Shown here: piece after piece, positions 50,091 through 61,100 of the stretch
Position numbering within the stretch: position 1 is the first letter of the stretch
Layout: every line of letters starts with the position of its first letter
Origin: Glossina fuscipes
Lineage: Eukaryota; Arthropoda; Insecta; Diptera; Glossinidae
Assembly (NCBI RefSeq): GCF_014805625.2
Contig: NW_023998450.1
Span: forward strand, 287,172-351,171
Length of the DNA: 64,000 nucleotides
Reading direction: 5' to 3'
Position numbers and translations under genes: made by a program
The notes under the pieces: generated by a model
The model's input: only the letters and a program-made list of their open reading frames with translations
Database searches by the model: none
What the model was told of the DNA's origin: nothing

Positions 50091-53000
50091 AATACTTTTT
50101 AGATGTTTGTAGGGTCAGAGAAGCAGATTTCTTAAGGATCCATTGCCACCGTGCGATATCGGGCAATAATTACCTAATCCGGCTAAGAATGCGACTATAG
50201 TAGAGTATACATGAACTATAATAAATAAGTAGATATATTAATTAAATCCCAAACATGTAACTAAAGTCGCACACCCAAATATTTCTTAAAATCTATTCTT
50301 AAACCAATATCTAAAAGTTTTATTGTTAAGTGAACGAGGAAGAGGGACAAACTGTATGGTTAAGACGCAAAGGAGGCTAAAAGTGGATGCCCTACCACAA
50401 GGAAATTCCCAACAATGGAAATAATGACAAGACATGAATGACAACATTATTTTTTAACTTGCTCAAAATTAAACTATTCGACACTAATTAAAAATTACGG
50501 TTGTACTAAATTTCGAAGGAAGAATCTTGCCCATAAGCTACGGTGACTCAGCTATTTTCTACGTGGAAAAAACTTATGTCAGAAAAAATTTAGAGCAAAG
50601 AAAAGTCAAACTTCACTGAATTTCAAATTATATTTAAACTTGAAATTTCTAGCTTTTTTTGACGAAAGAAGCTTTAAAAGAGAAAAGTTCCAAAGATTAT
50701 TTCGAAGAATAATTCGGACCTCAAATATATCGTTCTGCACACCTGTTTTTGCTTCCATAGGTAATAATTTGTGTACTGCTTGTAAATGTAATTCACTAAC
50801 TATCTTAACCTTCTCTTCCATCGCCACTTTCACGTTCGTCGTCACATAAGTGCGGTTAAAAACTAAGCCATTATTGCTGTCGATGACGGTGATGACGACT
50901 ATAGAGGTGCCGCTGATCGTCGCGTCCATGGTAGTGATAGTAAGCTTAAGTGTATAGTGTGCTCGTACTGTGGATGGTTACTGGTAATGATGATTGCGTT
51001 GATAAGAACGCTTTAAGCAAAATGTCATTGTTTGATGGTGCTAATGTTGTTGTCATTCATATTACTGCTGTTGTTCTCGCTAGTGCAGCTTTCATTGTCA
51101 TTCTCGTTCGCAGCATCATCTTCATCGTCATTGTTAATGATGTCGTTGTTGTCTATATGGCATAAAAACTAGATTAAACTGCATGTTATATCTCTATAAA
51201 CATTTGTCTATCCAAGTATGCCAAGCATTTTGCATTTAAGCAAAAGGTAGCTTCTGTTACTAACTAATCGTTAATGTATACATTACAGGTATGTAAGTGC
51301 GTATACGGATTTCGTGGTGCGTTATTAGATGTTGTTGTTTGATAATGCTGTAACTGTTGTTGACAGAAACTAAATAACGCATTATACATAAGCTTTCTCG
51401 CGGCCTGGGCAAGAAAAAGAATTAAACAAATTATTTCAATTTGAGTTTTTGGTGTCAAGGCTATAAACGGATGTTAGGATTTCTGAATAGCTCTACTGCT
51501 TACATTCGCTTAAAAGTGTTTTCTTTTCTTCTTGCTGGCAAGAATTGATATGTAACGAAGCAATCAATAATTTCTGGGACTGACATGTAAACATGGTTTC
51601 CCGCCCCGCAACAAGAAAAAAGCAACACTATTTTGGAACCTGTCAATTCTCAAATGGCCTCTCTTAACGTTTTCTATAATTTCGATCATTTTTTAACGAG
51701 TTTTAATGATTGTGGAGGGGAGCAATTGTTGTTACTTTCAAAAGAAAATTATATTCTGCGTGTTTATTGAACGTTGCTTTCCGACGGAAAAAGATAACAT
51801 GCAAACTTAACATTGGAAAGTGTCATGGCAATTTTTGGTTGTCGAAAACGACTTGGCGCGAATAGCAAGATCATTCGAACAGCACGTTTCGAGGGTCTGA
51901 AGAAATCCTATTGAAAAAAGGCCACCGCAATGTGAGAAAACGAGTGGACGAATAAATATGAATTTTTCTTGTTTAGTTGCAGAAGTTATCGAACGATGTA
52001 TTATGCATACATGTCAAGTTGGCCAAATTTTTTTGAAGTAAACATTTCTTTAGGAAAACTGAAGAGAGATGAATAAATGAACTGAATTTGCATCACCGTG
52101 TCCTCTTCTATGAGAAGTTGGCTACAAAATGTTTTTCTAAAACTATTTTTTTTTTTTTATGTTTACTTTAATTATTGGTTTTGTTGTTGCTTTATTCCCT
52201 TGACAAAGCAAAACAAACCAAAATATGCAAAAGTTTTATTTTCAGTAAAGTTTCAATTTTTTATTCTGGTTTGCTTCTACCCCTTCTATGTTGTTGTTGT
52301 TATTGTGCAACTTACAAAAATAAACAAATCTGGAAAATAACAAAAAAGTATAAAAACAGAGAAAAATTTAGCTACGTATTGTATTTAGATTGTTCTCTAT
52401 AATACTGTTTTGTTTTAAAACAAAACAGAATAGAAAATAGACGCAATAACAACAGCAGCAACAACTACAGCAGATTCCCGCATCATTTTACAAGTGTGTG
52501 TGAAATTTGACTCTGCTTAAGTGCACTTAGCCCTCAACTCGTTTGGATTGCAGTCATAAAATGTCTACCACTGTAAAGCGTTTACTTTACTGTTCTGCTG
52601 TGTAGCAGCATTGCTAGGAAAGTACGAATATTTTCGGTTTCATTTCGTTTTTCAATTTTTTTGTTGTTGATCTTTCAAGCTTTTTTTTCATTTCTAATTT
52701 GTGGATAGAAAAGTTTAAACCCTTTTCTTCTTTGCACCCGTTAATGCATTCAATTTTGGGCCGTTTGTTGCTTGCTTTGTTGCTTTGTTTTTTTTTTTTT
52801 GTTTTTTTGCTTAGCTCAAACTGGCGATGTTGTTGTTCTTGTTTAGCAAAACCCTTTTATTTGATTTCGATTTATTGTAAGTTCGCATAAGTGAAAAGTT
52901 TTGTTCACTCACTTCCCTTGTCTGTCACAAAAATTGTGATTTCACTCCATCAACACATACACAGTATTCACCCTTAGATGTAGGTATATAGCTATACAAA

Positions 53001-54600
53001 GATATCTTAAAATCTTGAAATTTTAAAAAGTTTACTCTAGCACTGCTTCGGCAAATACGTATGTTTGTGTTCGTTAAAATTTAGTTTGTCTACTTAAGTG
53101 TTGTACTGCTGCTGTGTCGGTGTGCGCAATGGCCATAAACTTTTCCATTTAGTTTGAAGTCCGTTGACGTGGTGGTGGTAATAGTGTGAATAAGTTTTAT
53201 ACATATTTTATAGTTTACTTGATTTTAAGACTCCCTTGGATCACCTTTGGATACTAACTTTCTTTTTGTTGAAATGCAACTTGCAGTGTGAATTTTAATG
53301 TTTAATTCATTTTTTGTTTCTGTCAGATGCCTTAAAACGCCGTATTGAACTTTTTTTTTTCATAAAGATTTGATGCTCAGGCTTTGCGAATTGGTTGCAG
53401 TTGGATTGATTCAAACTTGTTTGTCAACATAACGTAATGAAACAAATTCCACCTCAACCCTTTTCATACTGTCCATGAGCTCGTTAACGTTATCTTATCC
53501 CCAACTATGACTCAAGACTCAGAAGCATCTTCCGAAGCTTTCATAATGCAATGAAGCTAACCAAAAATCCATCTTACGTTAGGTAAATGAACATTTTCGT
53601 GAAATTTTTCCAGCACAACGCGAACACATTTCCTTTATATATTAAATGAATTTTATGAAAACCACTATATGGCATTTGGATCGATAACGTGTTTTTTATG
53701 TTTTTGGCGCAATTCTCACACTACCACGCTACATGTTCTGGGACTTCTGGACAAATCGTTTCAATACCTTTTATTTGAAAGCAGCTCATCACGTCATGGG
53801 CACGGAATCAGCAGATATTAGATTAGACTTTTACCAATGGATTATGAATTTATAATAGCGTCGACATTATTTAAAAAGATGGAACAATTTATATACAGTA
53901 AATGATGTTCTTTTTAATACAACACCTTACGTCTTCGGTTCGACATCTCTCCTACGAACATCACAATTAAAAAAAAGTCACTTGCCTTGTTAAAACCTTT
54001 GCTTATAAACGCTATGAAGGCGGTCATGAATATTACTTTTCGCGCTGATGGATTTGTTCACCTAACACATCCCGGAAATATTTGCTTACTTTTTTGTTAA
54101 GTGTGAGCTTATCACCAGTTCACAATCTGAAGAAAGGACTATCCAAACTATCCTACACATTCATGCAACTTTACCTTCGTCATAAAAGTGGCGAGTGGCA
54201 AGAAGATTAAGAAAACTTCGCAGAAATGAAGCGGAAAAACTAATTAATGGAATAAAAACGTCGCGATGAATTTAGGCAATTATAACTTGCTTAGTGAAGG
54301 GCATATAAGCAGAATATTCGAGATTGAATCGAGAGAGTTGAGTCGTGATATTAAAGCGAATTAGAGCGTTGCAAATTTAAATATCTGAAAACAATTTGCA
54401 TTTGGATTTCCTAAGAATTGTATATAAATCCTAGACTGTCCCACAAATCACAATACAATGGTACGAACTTGTTTAAAAAAAACAGCAACAAATTCACAAA
54501 AGACGGATTTACGTTAGAGTATATTTTACGTAAACGAAAACACACATGCGAAATAGCGGAAAGAACAAATATAAATTGAATTAAGTAAGTAAAAGAAACA
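50091..54600 (+). other. Intron DNA with simple-sequence patches
   Basis: At 50830-51165 there is a loose GAT/GTT/CAT-type trinucleotide patch that produces valine-rich chance frames. At 52440-52470 there is a CAA/CAG run, and at 52780-52810 poly-T. A 24-bp perfect palindrome sits at 52405-52428. Frames at 50606-50929 and 52098-52402 have no recognisable motif. Confidence 0.5.
52405..52428. repeat. 24-bp perfect palindrome
   Basis: CTGTTTTGTTTT followed directly by its exact reverse complement AAAACAAAACAG, with no spacer. It lies in the 11.9-kb intron. No function is implied. Confidence 0.95.
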
Positions 54601-55255
54601 AAAACAAAACAAGTAAGAAAATTATATTCGGTCGTGGCCAAATGTTTTATACCCATCACCGTTACATTAGAACAAAAAAAAAAGTGGAAGAGTTAAAAAA
54701 GGCCCACAGGTGGGTACTTTGAAAACTTCAGGCCACTTTCAGATTCTTTTGCAAGTTTTTAGACGATATTTTCACTTTTGATACACATAGCAAATTTAAA
54801 TCTGTCCAGAAATTTGTACACTTTATGGTGTTTTTACAACTAATTTCTGTTTCAAAATTTACTTTGCTTCGCTTTAATATAGGATAGGCGTTGTCAATTT
54901 TTCCCATGGAATAAACGTTCAAATTTTTGCACATTTATCTGTTAGAGTTTATGAGTAGTGAGCAAAATACCAATTTTTTATTCCTTTTGAAACACAGGTG
55001 GTCTCAGTTTACGCGGTGTTGTGGGGATGTCCTTCGGCTAATTTGGCTCATTTTCAATAACAACCTGCCTGTTAGAACTTCCAATGTTCACAGCAGACAT
55101 TACGCAGACGGACAAACGTACAGGTTTAAGTCGGTTTAGAATCAGATGCTGCTCAAGAATATGTATACTTTGTGATGTCTCTGATTTTTCTTTCGGGGCG
55201 TTGCAAATGCTCTGACAAATATATTCCTCATCCTCCGGTGATGGGTATAAAGATT
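54601..55255 (+). mobile_element. Dispersed inverted-repeat element, copy 2 (better preserved)
   Basis: About 650 bp starting AAAACAAAACAAGTAAGAAA. A 16-bp sequence near the left end, TTTATACCCATCACCG (54646-54661), is repeated as its exact complement, CGGTGATGGGTATAAA, at the right end (55236-55251). To its left lies a small imperfect hairpin, TTCGGTCGTGGCCAA. The element has no coding capacity. It shares its first 25 or so bases and its end layout with the copy at 26829, and its GGACAAACGTACAGG segment with sequence near 5320. Both recognised copies lie in introns, in the same orientation. Confidence 0.75.
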
Positions 55256-56044
55256 GACAACCAATGTAAGAAGAAGAGGAAATGAAACAAATCAAAACGA
55301 TGATACACTATTTGAGCACACATGCAAACATAAGAAATCGCTAGAAGCGGAGGGTTCTTTGTGGATAGCGTGAGTAAGCACAACCTATCGTAGGATCGAG
55401 CAAAGAATTATCGGTCAAAGTTTCTCAAAAAAATATTTTAAGTGAACTAAAGAGCCTGCAATCAATTCAACTCCTTTCCATTTAATATATTTTATATGTG
55501 GACACCCGGGTTCGCATAATGAATTGGGACTCCGTAGCAATAAGCTGACACTAATATCCCTTTCAACCCCGACCTCGCATCTGTGCCCACACTGCATTCA
55601 AAATAAATTTTCCTGCCAAGTAATATTTGTTTGTGTGTGGATGACTTATGATCTCACTGACAAAAGTCGAGGCAAACAGAACTGTCTTCGCGAACAGCTG
55701 CAAGATACGCTTGCCTTCACACAATATGAAAGGGAGGAGAGAAGTGTGGCTACGGGCGGACAATATTTTGAATATAAACAAAATGGTCCTATTCGTTTTT
55801 TCTTTTGCTAATAACTAACTATTCAGCGTCACCGAAAAATGTCTGCAAATTTATTTAAGCTCTTGAAATTTAATTGATCCAATTAATAAAAGCTAAATTG
55901 TAAGCAACGGTTAACTTACAAAAGCAATGATTTGAAAGTAATAATTACGTTAGTTAAGTGAAGGTTTTATAAGTTTTTAATTTTAGTGTTTTCAGATTAG
56001 GGAAAACGAAATTTTTTAAGCATTTCTTATAATTTTTTTTTTAG
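55256..56044 (+). other. End of the 11.9-kb intron
   Basis: Frames at 55524-55811 and 55563-55781 have no known motif. The segment ends in TTATAATTTTTTTTTTAG, the acceptor of the last recognised exon. Confidence 0.6.
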
Positions 56045-56253
56045 ATAAACCTATTTGTCGTCCGGATCAAAAGAAAATTTATGGTGTAGCACGTAATGAA
56101 GCCGCTGAGATATCATGTGAAGTCGACGCTTTTCCGCCACCCGAAAATTTTAAATGGTCTTTTAATAATACGGCCGAAACGTTTGATATGCCGCAAAGCG
56201 GGTTTCGAGCCCATTCAGCACAAGGATCAACTCTAACGTACACTCCAGTCAAG
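56045..56253 (+). CDS. Sidestep-family receptor, internal exon 5 of 5 (first half of a further Ig domain)
   Basis: The exon follows a pure T tract and AG, completes a Tyr codon split with the exon ending at 44132, then holds 69 codons and leaves in phase 0 before GTAAGT. YKPICRPDQKKIYGV is the inter-domain strand with an extra Cys (201). AAEISCEVDAFPPPENFKW gives the first Ig cysteine (221) and core Trp (234). MPQSGFRAHSAQGSTLTYTP leads to the E strand. The family normally continues with an exon containing a G-T-I-x-C-W F strand, then a fibronectin type III domain and membrane segment. I did not find these to the right, so they probably lie beyond the window. The overlapping minus-strand frame is a shadow. 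Confidence 0.93.
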
Positions 56254-58036
56254 GTAAGTAAAAGAAACGGAAAATATACTAATTTAATTATTTTCCATTT
56301 CAATCGAGAAGCAAATTATTGCGCATAATTAATTTAAAAGCCATTTAAAATAGTTTCTCAAAAGTTACTATTTTATTGAATGCAACCAATAAGTAAAAAG
56401 TAACGAAATTTTTCGAAAAACGAAGAAATAAAAAACAATAATGTACATCATCAGTACAACACATCATCATCATACCACTATAAAGTAAAAAAAAATCAGC
56501 TGAAAATTCATTTTTGTTAAAACAATGCTGTTGCGCTGTGCATAATAATAACAACAACAAAACTACAATAATAATGTCTGAAAAAGAAAAAAACTGCAAA
56601 CATGTACTCCCAACAAGAACAAAAGCTAATGTCGTTGATACGTTTGTGAAGGCAGTAGTAGTGGTACAGGCAAGGGTAGCAGAGTTATATTAGTGGGGAG
56701 TAGTAGTAATAGAAGTAGCTATAATAATAACAACAGTGGATGGATGGAATGCCGTAGTTTAATGGAAAGTTGAAGTTCATAAAATTTTATGCTTGCAATT
56801 TTAGTAATTGTAACTAGAAATTGCACTTATACTGTACTACAGCTTGCCACTACATCTAGATACTAACGACACAATGCATTTGCATGTACACGTGGTGAAA
56901 AACTTGCCTGTGTATACACATTTACAAGCTGTATACTTGTACGCGTCCATACCTGTTACAAGTTTACTAAAGACAAAAAAATGCGAAAACAAAACTTAGT
57001 GGAAATAAGTGTAAAAGTAAAAAAGAATGTACACATTTATGCTTTCGAAATTGTCGAAACATTTATGTGCTTCAGAGGGCTTAGTCAAACATTGGCGAAA
57101 AAAAGGTTAATATTAGTTGGCAAGCAAACAATAGTAGCACCCAAACTAACAACAATTATCCAAGCATCCCAATATGCTAATGTTGTGCTTGTGTAGAAGT
57201 TGCTAAACATGCATATGTAATACAATATATAGTTTACAATACATATATTGTTACGTTAGATGTAACTAACAATTATATAAATACTACTACTGGATTAGTG
57301 TTGTTTTTGTTTCTAACTGCTATCATGTCTCTCTTTCATTCTCTTTTTTTCGGTACTACGGTCCGTAGTAAATTAAAGTAACGCTAAACGCACAAAACAA
57401 CTGTCCAAGTCATTTTGTTTCGTGTTTGCGCAAGCGCACAGCGCACGATCTTGTGCTTATGTTTGCATAACCACACGCATATATACATATATGAGATGTT
57501 TACTTTGAAAATGTGAAATAATGTGGCACTTATGAATAAAACTCAATCTCTTCTTTCGATCCGATTACCTCTCTAATATTTAGCAGAAAGAAGTTTTAGT
57601 TATTAACGGCATTTTAAATATATTTATTTTGAAAATGGTGCAAGTCCGTCTTATTGGCTTGAAATTGACTTAGTAGACCGTTAATTTAGAAAAGACAAAA
57701 CTTTATCCTAATCTAACAGCATCAATTGCATATTATATCCACATTTTTCATAATGATCTAGTCAACATACGCACTTTGGGATGAAACTGCAAGAGCTGGA
57801 GGATCCAAAAAGGCAGCATGTGATAAATCAATTCCATTTTACACCCCATTTGGGTACAGGTCAAAATAGAAACATAAGTTAATCTTAATGTGGATAAAAA
57901 TTGTTCAATCCAGCGGAAATGAAACGAACTGAATTGATCGTAAATTTTTATTGCCAAGGTATTGATTCTTACCAAACGACAGCGATTTTGGAGAGGAAGA
58001 AATGGCAATCAGAATAGGCATTATTATAATAATTTT
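56254..58036 (+). other. Downstream intron, first part
   Basis: Starts GTAAGTAAAAG. Contains CAT/CAA/AAT-type simple sequence near 56450-56580 and no recognisable exon or element. A minus-strand frame at 57748-58008 has no known motif. Confidence 0.6.
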
Positions 58037-58133
58037 GAACCGATAGCCTGTGTTGCTAGTGCTCAATGTCTCTTTTTTTAGTCTAAGAATTCAATTCATT
58101 AGTCTAAAATTAAAATAATAATAATAATAATAA
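58037..58133 (+). mobile_element. 97-bp 3'-end stub of the I-like LINE
   Basis: This segment is the last part of the 3' untranslated region plus (AAT)n tail of the LINE at 22.4-24.1 kb. From CCGATAGCCTGTGTTGCTAG to the tail, the two copies read identically. A perfect 12-bp target-site duplication, TATAATAATTTT, flanks it at 58025-58036 and 58134-58145. It is therefore an independent, extremely 5'-truncated insertion and not a duplication of the other locus. Confidence 0.92.
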
Positions 58134-61100
58134 TATAATAATTTTATCAGACAAGTAGGTGTTCACCTAAAATTGAATATCATTTTGTTTTGATTACTGA
58201 AAAGAGGCCAACCAACATAACTCAAATATTATTCCTTTGATTAATGACTGCAATAATTCATTATTAACGGAATATCAAATATGGTTAGTATGGCTCAGTT
58301 AGGTATAAAAACCCATTTTTCTTAGCGAGCACTATAAACACCCTCCGATAATAAACTTACCACAAAGCACATTAAAAATGCATCAACAAAAAATGGACTT
58401 ACAGCACTTTCAAGGTAAAAGTCTCTTGTATGTATTGACACATATATGGATTTTTCTTTCTTTTTCTTCATGGCCGTTTTAATAATTTATACTTACGAAC
58501 TATATCACACTTCTGCTCGAGAAATAGAGATAGAGGATGGTTACGACTTTTAGAGAACGTATGTTAGGGAGATATATGTATATACATACATCGCAAAAAC
58601 CGTATATATTAACAGTTATGGGTAAACTGATATATAAGTAGGATCGTAAATTTTTGACACAAAGTACAACAGCAAGAAATGAAGATCTCGTAACACCTAT
58701 ACTAGAAATACATAACCTATCTCTCGTTGCAGTTTGCATCCATACCTGTGTGTGACTGCGTGCCATCGATGTCTTTGCAGATCCCGTCGACAACCGGTAC
58801 AATGAAAGTAAAAAGTGGAAAAGCACCCCACTTATCAGCTGATCCCTTTATTAAACTAAACTAAACCTAAGAACAAATTCCTGTGGTCCCTAAACACATT
58901 TGTAGAACCTAAAAGCAACTGTACCAAAATTTCAAAAATATTGAAATACTTCATTGAATAGAAGATGATCTTTAGCGAAATTAAACAGCGCTGCAAAATT
59001 TGACAGAAATTTTTCTAAACGAGTAATGCCGATCAGTCGACAGACATGGTCCCCAATAAGTTAATGACGAGCGCTCTTTTCATATTTTCATCAAGAGTCT
59101 TGTGCAGTTGTATTCAAATCTCGTGATTGCATTCGTTCTAAAGCGAAACTAATTTTTTCGTTCGTTTCCTATTTTGTGTTCCTTTACTATTCCTTACTTC
59201 ATTCTTTTTTCATTCTTTTTTTTAAGCTCAAGCTGACGTTGTTGCCGCTAACAAATGAAAATTCCATGTTTTACATAAGCTCATCATGTGTCAATTAAGA
59301 ACTAACAATAAACTGCTTTGCTATTATTATTTGGCATCTTCGCTGGACTATTTTGTAAAATTTTCTTCCATTTCGCCAATCCTATGCAATAAAATAGAAA
59401 TTATTAATTTTATTCTTATCAAAATTAGTAAGGAGCTATGTTATTGTTAGCATTAAACTATATGAGATGTTTAGATATTGTCATCATTAAATGCCAGGTA
59501 CGTTTATTTTGTCCAACCGTTGCCAATGCCCAAAATTAGTCTTCATGTAAGTATGTACGTTCCCGAACAATGCTAAATTTTGAGTCCCCCTGTGCATGTT
59601 TTTTCTTCTGACTGTTTTTCTCTGCGCATTCGTGTCGTAAATATTTCTTCGTTCGCAAATAATTAATATTTCTTAATATTTCGCCTAGCAATTTGCAAAA
59701 CGCTGGATGTTCTTCCAGGCAGATTGGCAGGAACTCTTCTGCTTTCCGGGATTTTTCTTTATTACTTATAAACTTTAAAAGATATACGATGAATAGTATC
59801 ACATATATTCTGAAAAATCGAAACAATTAGCCACACCTGCACAGTAGAAAGGTTTTCTTTTAAATTTAGTTATTGCGTTTTTTCCTCATTTCCATGATTG
59901 AAGATGGTGAACAGGAAAGTTGAAGACGGACGCAGCCGAAAAAAAAATTTATAAGAAATAGAACCGAAACCGAATTGTTAGCACAGGGTAGTTGGTTTAG
60001 TTCTTTTAAACGAAGGGAAAACGAGTGTCGTAAAACCCAAAGCTCCTTCTTCATTAAAGTTCGTTCTTCGTCTTTTTTGTGCTTCGTTTTGCCGAAGTGT
60101 TTGTAAATTTTGTCTGTAATTTTCTGTCCGTTGCAATCATCTTATATTAAAACAGGTGTGAACAATTCGAGTTTTTGTAAACGCCACAATCTTTCACGTT
60201 TGTGCACATAAAAGTTACAGGAATAAAATCTATTTTCTTCCTCTTAATGTATCTTAATAAAAGCTCAATTTAAAAATAAATAAATCAATATTTTTACTTT
60301 TTGGTCTACTACAATTCGCGGCCTACTCTCTAAGCTCTCTTCTTTAGTATCCATATCGAGCGCATGTTAAAAAAATTAACAAATTTCGCTTCCCGCATTC
60401 CGCTCTCCAACTTGTTTTACTTAATAAAGGTATTAAGGGCAAAAAGATAATCCGCCACTTTCCAGTGGCCGCCATTTTGAATAAAAGGAAAATTTGATCC
60501 TACTACATTGCATTGCCATCAGAACGGACGGTGTAAGCAAAATATGAGCATTACCAGACATACGGAGCTTCCTAAAATATGGATCCATTGTGTGCCTTCT
60601 ACTTTGCTCCCGCTAATCTTTAGTACACACAGAAAGCGAATCCATCATGTTATATTGCCGATGTGAGTGAAGTTGTGTCAAAAATTTCGAGAAAATTGCA
60701 TATATAGGAGTACATGAAACATTCTATCAGTGAAGATTCTAGGCTGAAAGAAAAACAAGTTAAATAATTGCTTATAAAGCATATAAAAAATAGTTTTCTT
60801 TTGATTTGACCAATCGCTCAGTAAATATCCGATACACTTCACAAGTGTGTACACGGTCAGTAAGCATTATATCTTTATCAAGTGAGGGCTACGGCCATAT
60901 ATTAATCCTAATTCAGGAGTGGTCTCAGTAACGTACGTCTTCAGTAAGGCCGAAAAGCAAATACGTGGCCTCGGGAGGCACAACTGCTATGCCGGAAAGA
61001 AAATGTGTTAATTATAAATTATGTTACTTTTAAGATAGGTTGAGAAACGCTTTCCTACGAGCAGGGTTATGCCCGCCGGATGACCGGATCAGCCTACAAC

